A stretch of 64,000 bases of DNA from Fusibacter sp963666805 (GTDB taxonomy: Bacteria; Bacillota; Clostridia; Peptostreptococcales; Acidaminobacteraceae), in the NCBI GenBank assembly GCA_963666805.2, contig CAXXWR010000007.1, forward strand, positions 868,001 to 932,000. The letters run 5' to 3'. A program made the position numbers and the translations under genes. The notes beneath the pieces are model-generated. The model worked only from the letters and a program-made list of their open reading frames with translations, ran no database searches and was not told where the DNA came from. Shown here piece after piece: positions 28,898-36,486 of this stretch; within the stretch, counting starts at the first letter, position 1; every line of letters starts with the position of its first letter.

Positions 28898-28926
28898 ATT
28901 ATAATAGAAAAATATGGGATTTACAA
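28898..28926 (-). promoter_or_regulatory. Sigma-A promoter of the surface operon
   Basis: Minus strand TTGTAA, 17-nt spacer, TATAAT. The -10 is perfect and the -35 matches four of six. Confidence 0.65.
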
Positions 28927-29181
28927 ATAATGTATTTTATTTTTGAACAAAAAAAAGATCACCAGCTATCACTAATAAGTGAATTCCGATGACCACTATC
29001 ATGTAGTCCTATGCTAACATAGTCCCATTCTATATCATTCTTCTTGGTTTAAAATTTTTAATCTAACTACCATTTATTCCGTAAATTCGTTACCCTCTAT
29101 TTGTTTGAATGGTAATACTTTTCAAATCAAAATACTCGATATGCAATCCTATTTCATATTATTCTGATACAATAAACGCTA

Positions 29182-29730
29182 TTAATTCTGAGGCAGTCTC
29201 CAGTAAATACTATTTTTTCTATCTAAGAGTTTTTCTATCACTAGCTCACGTCTTAAAGTTGCAAAGTCATCGTGAAAATCTGCAATAATAATATTAACCT
29301 CACGCTCAGTGTACTCTTTATCATATTCAAAAGCTTCTACAAGCTTATCTAAAATAATCTTTCGCTTTTTACGCTGAACAGGGATACTCTTTAACTTTCC
29401 ATGTTTAAAGAAGCTATCAAGAACCTTTTGACGATAGTTTTCTTCTCTCTTATCGTCTGCATCAAGTTCCATTTCATCTGCCACTAATATCTCGCTAAGT
29501 GACATTGAAAGAATCTCTTCTTTTAAAGAGTAGAGCACATAATACTGGTCTTTTTCTTTCTCCACCAGCCCTGCATCTAGCAGTTTTCTAAGATGGAAAG
29601 AGACTGTAGAGGGTGAGAGTTCTAATCTTTCAGCCAACGCTTCTACATACATAGGTGATTCCATTAACCGCTGAATGATCCTTACTCTAGATTGATCTGC
29701 GAGTGCCTTAAAAATTTTTATCTTATCCAT
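29182..29730 (-). CDS. ArsR-type regulator with DUF2087 domain
   Basis: A 182-residue protein. Residues 1-80 are an ArsR winged helix (LADQSRVRIIQRLMESPMYV, then LSPSTVSFHLRKLLDAGLVE). Residues 105-180 match DUF2087 (KHGKLKSIPVQRKKRKIIL ... YTEREVNIIIADFHDDFATL). No metal-binding Cys pair is seen in the HTH, so a non-metal signal is likely. The start overlaps the previous stop (TAATG). It closes the three-gene operon that begins at 31103 and probably binds the palindrome over that operon's promoter. Confidence 0.88.
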   Translation of the reverse strand: MDKIKIFKALADQSRVRIIQRLMESPMYVEALAERLELSPSTVSFHLRKLLDAGLVEKEKDQYYVLYSLKEEILSMSLSEILVADEMELDADDKREENYRQKVLDSFFKHGKLKSIPVQRKKRKIILDKLVEAFEYDKEYTEREVNIIIADFHDDFATLRRELVIEKLLDRKNSIYWRLPQN

Positions 29731-30095
29731 TATTCTACTCTCATCATTTCTATAAATTTAATCTTTAATTCATCTTTACGCGCTATTTTAAGCTCTTCAA
29801 TGTAAGCTTCGTCTTCTTGTCCATTTTTCTTGCAAGCTTCTAAATTAGCATACCAATTACTCGGTAATTTTTCAAAGAAACCAAGATAGGCTTTTTCTAA
29901 TTTCTCTAAATCGCCCTGTGATTGTTTTTGACTCACCTTGAATACTTTCATAAAAATATCAATGACATTTCTTTCAACTTTTTTATGATTCGCTTCATCT
30001 TGTCTCTCTTCACTGAGCAAAAAATCAATCTGGTCTGAATCTTCCTTCAAACGTGCCTCTAAATAGGCAGTATAATTTCTAATTAAATTCTCCAT
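29730..30095 (-). CDS. Small helical protein of unknown function
   Basis: A 121-residue, highly charged, all-helical protein without membrane segment or recognised domain. It sits between the M29 peptidase gene (3-nt gap) and the ArsR gene (1-nt overlap), so its role is tied to them. No catalytic motif seen. Confidence 0.7.
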   Translation of the reverse strand: MENLIRNYTAYLEARLKEDSDQIDFLLSEERQDEANHKKVERNVIDIFMKVFKVSQKQSQGDLEKLEKAYLGFFEKLPSNWYANLEACKKNGQEDEAYIEELKIARKDELKIKFIEMMRVE

Positions 30096-30098
30096 CTT

Positions 30099-31103
30099 TT
30101 ACCTGCTTTCCATTTTATATGATTTTGCTACAAAGTCAAAGTGAACGGGTGTAGTATCGTTATGACCACCAAACATATAGTTTGCACCAACAGCGATATG
30201 ACATGTGCCTTTTATTTTTTCATCAAATAATCCGTAGCCACAAAGAGCTTCCTCTTGTGGATTAATTCCCACACCGAACTCCCCAATTAATGTGCTGTCT
30301 CCAGGTGCTTGTTCCAAATCTTTTCTAATATTGTCTTCTGATGCATGCACTAAAACGCCATCTACAAACTCAAGAATCACTTCTTCGTAACATTGATCTT
30401 CCCAAGTAACCATTGAAGCAACATAACTTCCTTTTGCAGATGATTCTACTGGCGCTATGTAGACTTCACCTGATGGAAAATCTCCATTTGCCACATCTTG
30501 ATACCACGATCTACCTTCAACTTCAATGATGAGTTGGTGCTCCTTATTTTGACTATCTTTCGTTATAATTACAAAGTTCGTAGTACCTTTATACCTTGCT
30601 TCAAATGCCTCTGCCGATGCCTTAAGTTCTCTATAATCTACCCGTATCATTTCTTTCCATCTTGCTTCGTAAATTTCTAAAGGTAAGCCACTTTCAGCAG
30701 CGTTTTCCTCTGAGGGAACTCGAATTTGAAGAAAATACTTATCGTCTTTTGTGTAATTCTCAAATAACGTTCTCATAAATACTTTAAACGATTCCAACTC
30801 TTCCCCTGCAAATGCACTTACCAATCCTGTAGGACTAAATTCACACAAATCAATAATATTCCTAATCTTAGTCCAATCCTCTCCAAACAATTTTTCAGGA
30901 TAAAGAACATCTTTATTAATACGACTTCTTATTTCATCTGCATCTAGCATTACCGCAATCACATCGTATCCTCTTTTTCTTAATATCCTTTCAAATTCTT
31001 CCATAATCCATCGGTGTTTATTTTCTACCCAGCACTGCAAAATAACAGGCTCATTTTCCTTTAATTGCACATTTTCAGCAATATCTATAATCTCTTTTCT
31101 CAT
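30099..31103 (-). CDS. M29-family aminopeptidase
   Basis: The ATG at 31103 (334 residues) has GGAGG 5 nt upstream. The C-terminal half carries the M29 metal site: GEFGVGINP (Glu ligand), then KGTCHIAVGANYMFGGHND (His, Tyr) and PVHFDFV (His, Asp). Typical family members have about 410 residues, so the N-terminal domain is shortened. The enzyme would trim N-terminal residues from peptides in the cytosol. It heads an operon with a small helical protein and an ArsR-DUF2087 regulator. Confidence 0.85.
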   Translation of the reverse strand: MRKEIIDIAENVQLKENEPVILQCWVENKHRWIMEEFERILRKRGYDVIAVMLDADEIRSRINKDVLYPEKLFGEDWTKIRNIIDLCEFSPTGLVSAFAGEELESFKVFMRTLFENYTKDDKYFLQIRVPSEENAAESGLPLEIYEARWKEMIRVDYRELKASAEAFEARYKGTTNFVIITKDSQNKEHQLIIEVEGRSWYQDVANGDFPSGEVYIAPVESSAKGSYVASMVTWEDQCYEEVILEFVDGVLVHASEDNIRKDLEQAPGDSTLIGEFGVGINPQEEALCGYGLFDEKIKGTCHIAVGANYMFGGHNDTTPVHFDFVAKSYKMESR

Positions 31104-31175
31104 AAAGACCTCCATCAAACTAATTCCGTCAATATAGTTTCAATAATTTTATTTTGTTTTTATATTCATCGAAAT

Positions 31176-31206
31176 AAATAATACATATTATTTTTAATTT
31201 TGTCAA
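31176..31206 (-). promoter_or_regulatory. Promoter with palindromic operator over the -10
   Basis: Minus strand TTGACA (31201-31206), 17-nt spacer, TATTAT (31178-31183). The palindrome AAATAATA-TG-TATTATTT (31176-31193) covers the -10. The layout suits repression by the ArsR protein at the operon's end. This is one of the best promoters in the window. Confidence 0.8.
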
Positions 31207-31261
31207 TGTATTTTTTCAAAATCACCATTAACAAACGTTTTCATGTCAAATTTTATTGCAA

Positions 31262-31301
31262 TATAAAAAGGTTTGATTATCTTTCGATATATCAAACCTT
31301 T
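31262..31301 (-). terminator. Terminator after the 31353 membrane-protein gene
   Basis: AAAGGTTTGAT and ATCAAACCTTT form an 11-bp perfect stem on the minus strand, followed by TTTAT. It lies 50 nt past the stop. Confidence 0.8.
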
Positions 31302-31352
31302 ATCGTTTTCTTTTGCAAATAAAATACAAAGTCTTGTCATTTTTATGTCTGA

Positions 31353-31913
31353 TTAACAATCCAAAACTGATTTTTTTCTAAGTAGGATGAACATACTTAC
31401 CATATCGAGTACAAAAATAAGTTGCAAACATATGTGAAGTACCACTGCATCACCCGTTAATTGATTATTTTTTTTCATAAGAAGTATATAAGCAATGGTA
31501 AATGCCGATGTAAAAAGTACTGCTAGGTAAGTAAAAATAACGATTGGGACAATCACTACAAAAATAGGTCCAAAAAGAAACAGTCCTCTAGATGCCCCTA
31601 GAACTAGCATAATCAGTGCTAAGTAGTAAATAAAATTGATTATAAAAAATGGAATCATTCCCACTTTGGCATGTTTCATGTGCCTTCTAAGTGCTGTTAA
31701 GTCATTCGCTCTAAACAACTTAACCGCTGTGATAATCCCGTGCACCCCAAAATAAAGGATTGCCACCATGGTTAAAATAATTACCGCCATATCTATTTTT
31801 AATAAGGCGCTTGTATCTAATTCAATCGGCACAAAAATGCCGAATTTTAATAATGCAACTGCTGCTACAAAATTAAGATAGTAACTAATATGTAATCCTC
31901 TAATATATTTCAT
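31353..31913 (-). CDS. Membrane protein of unknown function
   Basis: I take the ATG at 31913 (186 residues, MKYIRGLHISYYLN) because GGGGGG precedes it; a longer frame starts at 31946. Five predicted membrane segments with short polar loops. No family was recognised. It is a single-gene transcript with its own promoter and terminator. Confidence 0.75.
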   Translation of the reverse strand: MKYIRGLHISYYLNFVAAVALLKFGIFVPIELDTSALLKIDMAVIILTMVAILYFGVHGIITAVKLFRANDLTALRRHMKHAKVGMIPFFIINFIYYLALIMLVLGASRGLFLFGPIFVVIVPIVIFTYLAVLFTSAFTIAYILLMKKNNQLTGDAVVLHICLQLIFVLDMVSMFILLRKKSVLDC

Positions 31914-32014
31914 TGCATCCCCCCTATTCCTTAGAATACCATACACAAACGTAAATTCTTCCTCTATAATATTAGAGTAGGAACTACTATTACCTCTTAT
32001 GCTTCTTTCAATTT

Positions 32015-32020
32015 ATTATA
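32015..32020 (-). promoter_or_regulatory. Extended -10 upstream of the 31913 gene
   Basis: TATAAT preceded by TGG on the minus strand, about 100 nt before the start codon. No good -35. The gap 31914-32283 holds this, a second promoter and the terminator of the 32284 gene, and no convincing reading frame. Confidence 0.5.
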
Positions 32021-32194
32021 CCAGAATAATCAGAAGCGTTTTCAATATAGTAAAACACATTTCTCATAAAAATAACACCACTTTCTTCTATTGCTGATGA
32101 AAGCCCCTTCTACTTCAAGATGTGTCATCAAACTCTTAAAAAATTAATAACTGATTTTAGAGTTGTTTTCAAAATTAAAATGCATCATAAACAT

Positions 32195-32222
32195 AGTATA
32201 TAGGTACTATAATTTGTCAACT
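32195..32222 (-). promoter_or_regulatory. Promoter with inverted repeat in its spacer
   Basis: TTGACA (32217-32222), 16-nt spacer, TACTAT (32195-32200). The inverted repeat ATAGTA/TACTAT (32195-32212, 6-bp spacer) covers the -10 and half of the spacer, so a dimeric repressor could block it. It would start a transcript about 275 nt ahead of the 31913 gene; no SD-supported frame is seen in between. Confidence 0.55.
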
Positions 32223-32265
32223 ATAAAAATGTAGTGTGCCTTCATTTGGAATCACACTACATTTT
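32223..32265 (-). terminator. Terminator after the DUF1062 gene
   Basis: AATGTAGTGTG and CACACTACATT form an 11-bp perfect stem followed by TTTTAT on the minus strand, 19 nt past the stop at 32284. Confidence 0.85.
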
Positions 32266-32283
32266 GTTGATTATGAGTACACT

Positions 32284-32961
32284 CTAAACACTTTTTAAAT
32301 CACCTTGAATATTGATTACAATTTGATGCTCTTTTTTATTTTCAGTCACAATAATCGTTCCAGACTTCTCAAGTTTTTTAGCCACTGATCTTGAACAGCC
32401 TAGGATTTCTGAGACTATTTTATCTGTTCTTATTTTTAAAGCATATCTATTAGTAATCCTTATTAGGTCTCCTGTCTTAAAGGCTAAAGCTTCTATATCG
32501 TCAGCCATATGGCTCTGAATCTCAACTCTTTCACCTGTCGATTTCTCATCAAGTATTCTTGTGGATTCTTCCAAATTGCAATCACTAATAACCTTCTCCA
32601 TTAAAGGCTCAAGTCTATAAGTCACACTTGACCAGTCAATCTCTGCTTTATTCACTGAAAAGAAATGAGTATCTGTTCCAAATTGTAAGGACAAGTCGCC
32701 TGAATTGCTTTGGTAACCTTCGTAAACCCTTCTCTCTATAGATTCAGGTTTACACCTTTCATGTACTGTTAGATTTTTCGTATGTTTACATTTACTGCAC
32801 TGATAGATTAACCAGACATCTATTTTGTTACCATTGGCATTAACACGAAAACAATTTGTATTTTGAAATATGGCTTTAGCTCCGCAACCAGAACAGTTAG
32901 CCATTATTTTAAACGAATCATTTGGTAAGAGTGTGTAATTTATTTTTCTTGAATAGCTCAA
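32284..32961 (-). CDS. DUF1062 family protein
   Basis: A 225-residue soluble protein. The N-terminal half has two CxxC pairs (NCSGCGAK near 24 and YQCSKCKHT near 54) that may bind zinc, with the DUF1062 core FRVNANGNKIDVWLIYQC. The C-terminal residues 170-215 look like a HTH or S4-like RNA-binding stretch (VSEILGCSRSVAKKLEKSG). The start is TTG at 32961 after AGGAGGAG. Its leader carries an 8-codon reading frame and a hairpin shared with the 33579 gene, which suggests translation-dependent control. Confidence 0.85.
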   Translation of the reverse strand: MSYSRKINYTLLPNDSFKIMANCSGCGAKAIFQNTNCFRVNANGNKIDVWLIYQCSKCKHTKNLTVHERCKPESIERRVYEGYQSNSGDLSLQFGTDTHFFSVNKAEIDWSSVTYRLEPLMEKVISDCNLEESTRILDEKSTGERVEIQSHMADDIEALAFKTGDLIRITNRYALKIRTDKIVSEILGCSRSVAKKLEKSGTIIVTENKKEHQIVINIQGDLKSV

Positions 32962-33002
32962 TTTTGCATCTCCTCCTATTTTTATTGGGGATTCTGCAAA
33001 GT

Positions 33003-33044
33003 GCTATTACATTTTCATTTCTTTGCAATAGCCTTTGCTATGCA
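33003..33044 (-). promoter_or_regulatory. Leader hairpin A with alternative pairings
   Basis: On the minus strand TGCATAGC (33044-33037) pairs with GCTATTGCA (33032-33024) with one bulged T. GCTATT in arm 2 can instead pair with AATAGC at 33008-33003, and the overlapping TGCAAAG can pair with CTTTGCA at 33001-32995. The stop codon of leader ORF A lies inside arm 1. This is the classical layout of an attenuator. Confidence 0.65.
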
Positions 33045-33064
33045 AAATAAAAGGGCGTAGTCAT
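33038..33064 (-). CDS. Leader peptide A (8 codons)
   Basis: ATG at 33064 with AAGGAGG 9 nt upstream encodes MTTPFYFA and ends at TAG. The last codon GCA and stop TAG form the start of hairpin A (TGCATAGC). It lies about 75 nt before the DUF1062 start. A ribosome sitting at the stop would cover arm 1 and change the folding downstream. Confidence 0.6.
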   Translation of the reverse strand: MTTPFYFA

Positions 33065-33151
33065 AAAATAGGTCCTCCTTGTATTATCACAGTTAATCCA
33101 TTGGAGAAAGATATCTCTCGCATTTTCCATCTTAACTGTATCGCTTCAAAA

Positions 33152-33190
33152 CAGCATCATTTTTTCTAAATTACCAATAATGATGCTATT
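33152..33190 (-). terminator. Hairpin upstream of leader A
   Basis: AGCATCATT and AATGATGCT pair over 9 bp around a 17-nt loop; a short GTTTT follows on the minus strand. It could be a weak second terminator for the 33286 gene or part of a leader transcript for the DUF1062 gene. Confidence 0.35.
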
Positions 33191-33246
33191 TTCTCACCTC
33201 TTTAACTTTAAAGCTTTCGCTTTTAAAAACCTACCTCAAACTTTTT

Positions 33247-33292
33247 TATAAAAAAAAATGAGCCAACTCATTTATTTGAATTGACTCATTTT
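33247..33292 (-). terminator. Terminator overlapping the 3' end of the CD3324-family gene
   Basis: A 16-bp stem on the minus strand, AAAATGAGTCAATTCA with TGAGTTGGCTCATTTT (two G-U pairs), followed by eight T. The stop codon of the gene lies within the 5' arm. Confidence 0.88.
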
Positions 33293-33579
33293 GTGTCTTG
33301 ATTATTTCTCTCTTTTTTCATATTTCTCAAAATACGCTGAATACTCTTTTCCGATAAATAGTAGCGAGTCGAAAGTCGCTTGACAGTGTAGCCCTTTTGG
33401 TAATCTACATAAATCGCACGATTCCTCTTCTCTAACTCATGACGAATGGCGGTCTTTTCACCCCAAGCTTTTCTCTGATTATCCTTTCTTGGGATATAGA
33501 TGTTCTCTCCATCAACGTACATTTGTATAAGCTCTATCAAGTCTTCAGGTAATACTTCTTGTGCTTTCTTATAGCCCAT
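33286..33579 (-). CDS. CD3324-family HTH protein
   Basis: A 97-residue protein beginning MGYKKAQEVLPEDLIELIQ, with IYIPRKDNQRKAWGEKTA in the centre and a C-terminal HTH VKRLSTRYYLSEKSIQRIL. This matches the clostridial CD3324 family of small DNA-binding proteins. AGGAGG precedes the ATG. The leader holds an 8-codon frame and the same hairpin type as the DUF1062 gene downstream, so both probably respond to one signal. Confidence 0.85.
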   Translation of the reverse strand: MGYKKAQEVLPEDLIELIQMYVDGENIYIPRKDNQRKAWGEKTAIRHELEKRNRAIYVDYQKGYTVKRLSTRYYLSEKSIQRILRNMKKERNNQDTK

Positions 33580-33615
33580 TACTGCCTCCTAAATGATTTT
33601 TTTATCCTTTAGTTA

Positions 33616-33668
33616 GCAATAGCTATAACAACTATCTAATCTATAACTGCAATAGCTAATGCTATGCA
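33616..33668 (-). promoter_or_regulatory. Leader hairpin B with duplicated arm
   Basis: Arm 1 TGCATAGC (33668-33661) can pair with GCTATTGC at 33656-33649 or with an identical copy at 33623-33616. The first pairing gives the same bulged stem as hairpin A, differing only in the loop. Arm 1 contains the TAG of leader ORF B. Confidence 0.65.
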
Positions 33669-33688
33669 GTCATAACTAATTTCATCAT
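33662..33688 (-). CDS. Leader peptide B (8 codons)
   Basis: ATG at 33688 with GAGGAGGG 7 nt upstream encodes MMKLVMTA then TAG. Like leader A it has eight codons and ends GCA-TAG at the same position of the hairpin. The rest of the peptide differs, so length and end position seem to matter more than sequence. Confidence 0.6.
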   Translation of the reverse strand: MMKLVMTA

Positions 33689-33738
33689 AGGATGCCCTCC
33701 TCTTTGTTTCTCTTAACTTGAGTCATCTATCTGAAATC

Positions 33739-33767
33739 ACTATAAGCAATTTTTGACAGAGTGTCTA
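33739..33767 (-). promoter_or_regulatory. Promoter of the CD3324-family gene
   Basis: Minus strand TAGACA, 17-nt spacer, TATAGT (each five of six). The expected start near 33732 gives a leader of about 150 nt carrying leader peptide B and hairpin B. Confidence 0.7.
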
Positions 33768-33839
33768 GTCTTTTCATCAAAATATCATGTCCCTTTTTAT
33801 TTTAGTTCATCACACTATCATTTATAAAAGCTTTAAAAC

Positions 33840-34733
33840 TTAGGCATTATCTGATTGTGCCACACACCACTTAAGCTTATTGTCATCAAAACTTGCTTCA
33901 AGTAGTTGATCATCTAACATGGCTGCTAAATAAGACTTGATGGTACTGCCTACTAGGACATTTTGATTAAAGTCCATGGTGAGACCATAATGGTCAAAAA
34001 TGATTTTTAAGAGATTTTCAAATGTAACTGGATTTTGACAGTTATTAATAATCAAATCCTTGATTTCTTGAACTTTATCTAAGTTAATCTTGACTAAGTC
34101 ATGTATATTGTCCGTTACAGCGGCATGGGCAGGCACAAAAGCCTTTCCCGTTAACCCCTCTACTTTTTTAAGACTTTCAACATAGGCATTCACATCATAA
34201 AGATAGGATACATGGTACTTTTCAAGCGTTGCTTCACTTGAAAAACAGTCTGCTAAAAACCAGACGTCGTCATCCGTTTTGATGGCTACCATTGCAAGTG
34301 CATGTCCATCCAATCTCAAGATTTCAAGTCCCTCTGGCAGCTTGTCTTCTGTTAATAATGCCGCTCGACTAGGTTTTGCATGTAAAAATTTGTTTCTCAA
34401 CGCTTTCGGCGGATAACCACCATAAAGCAGGGATGATTCGAGTACAGGATAGTTGGTAAAGGCTGATTCTACATCTACTGCATAGATGGAGCAATTGGTT
34501 TTATCCTGTAAAAATTGGTTACCGCCAATATGATCAGCATGTGAATGGGTGTTGATAATCATCTTTAGAGTCCAGCCATTTGCTTGGAGTAATTTGAATA
34601 CTTTCTTGCCTGCGCTTTTATCGTTGCCACTGTCAATGAGGCACACTTCTGTGTCAGACAATTTGTAAATGCCCATTTTAGCTGGGCAGTCAATATAATA
34701 TGTTTTAGGTCCAAGTTGATTTAATTCATACAT
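33840..34733 (-). CDS. Metallo-beta-lactamase-fold hydrolase
   Basis: A 297-residue cytosolic protein. The metal-binding motif is INTHSHADHIGGNQF (about residues 59-73), with further likely ligands in LDGHAL and VPAHAAVTD. A C-terminal region (220-295) resembles a winged helix. The family includes glyoxalase II, lactonases and nucleases; substrate unknown. It lies 3' of the tailocin operon terminator and is not part of it. Confidence 0.88.
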   Translation of the reverse strand: MYELNQLGPKTYYIDCPAKMGIYKLSDTEVCLIDSGNDKSAGKKVFKLLQANGWTLKMIINTHSHADHIGGNQFLQDKTNCSIYAVDVESAFTNYPVLESSLLYGGYPPKALRNKFLHAKPSRAALLTEDKLPEGLEILRLDGHALAMVAIKTDDDVWFLADCFSSEATLEKYHVSYLYDVNAYVESLKKVEGLTGKAFVPAHAAVTDNIHDLVKINLDKVQEIKDLIINNCQNPVTFENLLKIIFDHYGLTMDFNQNVLVGSTIKSYLAAMLDDQLLEASFDDNKLKWCVAQSDNA

Positions 34734-34857
34734 GATTTTTTCCTCCCCTCTAACACTTGGAATGTCTTAAATCTGATAGTTTTGATTTGAGTCTGATTTG
34801 AGTCATTCATTACGATTTCTTAATATTGATGTATTATACCATAATTCTGCCCATGAC

Positions 34858-34905
34858 AAAAAACGCCTTGACCTTATTCTTATTAAAAAGAAAGGTTCAA
34901 GGCGT
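34858..34905 (-). terminator. Terminator of the tailocin operon
   Basis: ACGCCTTGAACCTT pairs with AAGGTCAAGGCGT (one mismatch) around a 16-nt loop and is followed by TTTTTT on the minus strand. It closes the roughly 17.5-kb tail gene unit, 60 nt after the lysozyme stop. Confidence 0.88.
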
Positions 34906-34966
34906 CTCTTAACTCTGAAAAGGGAGAAACTTTTCTATATTTTATAAAATTTAGTTAGTCTAAATA

Positions 34967-35713
34967 TTACAACGTTTCCAAGAGGTCTAAAGCTTTTGAT
35001 AGCAATGTCTTCGCTTCACTGAGTGTGTTTTGTTGTAATGACTTATGATCTCTTGGTTCTGCTTCCGGCTCTCTATCCTCTTGACTTGTCTGTGACAAAC
35101 GATTAAGCCCTCTTTGACGAATTATTTCTGCATAATTTTTGTCTGTATAATTCAGATCAACATGACCTGAAATTCCTGCAAGCTTTCCTTTCGATGAATA
35201 TTGCCAAATACCATAAGGTCGATCGACTTTATCAGACCAAAACGCATACCAGAGATCATACTTGTTGGTAACGGACAGATCGAACCGATTTGCCAAATAA
35301 TCTTGATTGGCATAATTCATAGCGTAGTAACCCCTAGATTCAATAGTTTGACAAAAAGCATCAGCTAACTTACTGGCTAAGTGCTTATCAATGGTTACAC
35401 CTTTACTTTGTGCATAACGAAGAGAATCATATTCGAGATCAAATGCAACAGGAAATTCAATGCTGTAATCTTTGATAGCTGCAAGACAATACTCGGCTTC
35501 TTCTTTTGCCATTTTTTCATTTAGAGCATAAGAAAACCAGTAGATGCCTACTGGTATACCTAGCCTGTTACATTCAGTTATGTTTCGTTTAAACTGTTCA
35601 TCAATGTTGTTCTTACCAAATCCCGCACGAATCATGGCAAATTCTACGCCATCTGCCTTGACTTTTTCCCAGTCAATTGTGCCATTGTGTTTTGAAACAT
35701 CTATGCCTTTCAT
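34967..35713 (-). CDS. GH25 lysozyme (tailocin endolysin)
   Basis: A 248-residue muramidase: KGIDVSKHNGTIDWEKVKAD at the N-terminus with the first catalytic Asp, then DEQFKRNI, GIYWFSYAL and PVAFDLEYDS with the acidic catalytic residues of GH25. A C-terminal Gln/Glu-rich linker (195-245) follows the catalytic domain; no signal peptide, so release depends on the holin upstream. It overlaps the holin gene by 4 nt. Probably lyses the producing cell to free particles. Confidence 0.92.
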   Translation of the reverse strand: MKGIDVSKHNGTIDWEKVKADGVEFAMIRAGFGKNNIDEQFKRNITECNRLGIPVGIYWFSYALNEKMAKEEAEYCLAAIKDYSIEFPVAFDLEYDSLRYAQSKGVTIDKHLASKLADAFCQTIESRGYYAMNYANQDYLANRFDLSVTNKYDLWYAFWSDKVDRPYGIWQYSSKGKLAGISGHVDLNYTDKNYAEIIRQRGLNRLSQTSQEDREPEAEPRDHKSLQQNTLSEAKTLLSKALDLLETL

Positions 35714-35943
35714 GACTTAGCCTCCTTGTGAGAGTCAGGCGTTTGTTCATCTAGGCTCTGTGCTAAATTTTTTTTGGTATGCTGATAACTAAAAAAGGAT
35801 TGAAACACCAATGTTAATAAAATCATGGTATTATCAATCCCTAAGTCGCCCCGCAAAGCAAGTATTGCAAACACAACTCCTGCAATAAGCGAAATGATGC
35901 TTTTCACATCAATGAGTTTACTTATTCTCTTTATTAATTCCAA
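35710..35943 (-). CDS. Phage-type holin
   Basis: A 77-residue protein with two membrane segments (IISLIAGVVFAILAL and MILLTLVFQSFFSY) and a charged C-terminus, the pattern of phiLC3/BhlB-type holins. The start is TTG at 35943 after AAAGGAG. It lies directly before the lysozyme and after the XhlA-like gene. Confidence 0.8.
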   Translation of the reverse strand: MELIKRISKLIDVKSIISLIAGVVFAILALRGDLGIDNTMILLTLVFQSFFSYQHTKKNLAQSLDEQTPDSHKEAKS

Positions 35944-35959
35944 TTTCTATGACTCCTTT

Positions 35960-36292
35960 CTAATAGGCTTCGTCATCTTCGGCGAAGAATTCTGTGGTTA
36001 GCTGGCACTGCTTCTTACACTCCGTGATGCGATTATGTGCCTGCTTAACGGACTCTTCCGTCCTCACCAGACGCTCATGATCTGCTTGAACATCCTTTTT
36101 AATATCCGTTACTTCTTTCTCTATACGTGCAATGCCAGTCCCAATGTTTTCAAGTTTGACGATAACCGTTGTTAACTGTGAAGCGTCTGTCTTGGCGTCA
36201 TTGGTCTGATCGCGTTTTAAGCTGGTAATGCCTTGATAGATTCCAAAGGCTAAGGAAACGCCTGAAATCAATAAGGCTACTTCTATTGTCAT
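35960..36292 (-). CDS. XhlA-like membrane-anchored coiled-coil protein
   Basis: A 110-residue protein with one N-terminal membrane helix (VALLISGVSLAFGIYQGI) and a long coiled coil (residues 35-95). In PBSX the XhlA/XhlB pair and an endolysin carry out lysis; position and shape fit XhlA, although the usual order of membrane helix and coil is reversed. Confidence 0.65.
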   Translation of the reverse strand: MTIEVALLISGVSLAFGIYQGITSLKRDQTNDAKTDASQLTTVIVKLENIGTGIARIEKEVTDIKKDVQADHERLVRTEESVKQAHNRITECKKQCQLTTEFFAEDDEAY

Positions 36293-36330
36293 GTTTCACC
36301 TGCCTTTCTGTTTATTGCAATTAAAAGCAC

Positions 36331-36486
36331 CTACTCATTTGTAGAGGCTTCAACTATTAAATCGTCTCTTCCTTGTGATGTTAAATACTCATCAATTTCA
36401 CCTTTTAAATCAGGTCTTCTGCTAATCACATATGAGTATTCATAATATCCACTGATAATTAAATCGCCGTATAATTTTCCCCACAT
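36331..36486 (-). CDS. Small tailocin protein, 51 aa
   Basis: ATG at 36486 overlaps the previous stop (TAATG) and has GGAGG upstream. The product begins MWGKLYGDLIISGYYEYS and ends with DDLIVEASTNE. Its size and place match small XkdX-like proteins after tail fibres, but sequence identity is not certain. Too short for most gene callers. Confidence 0.65.
   Translation of the reverse strand: MWGKLYGDLIISGYYEYSYVISRRPDLKGEIDEYLTSQGRDDLIVEASTNE

Noticed and set aside
28950..29005. Imperfect hairpin followed by eight T on the minus strand after the ArsR gene
   Set aside because: The arms pair poorly beyond a 4-bp CACT/AGTG core, so a terminator is possible but not supported enough to list.
32020..32180. 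Short frames of 16 and 19 codons between the promoter at 32195 and the 31913 gene
   Set aside because: Neither has a ribosome site.
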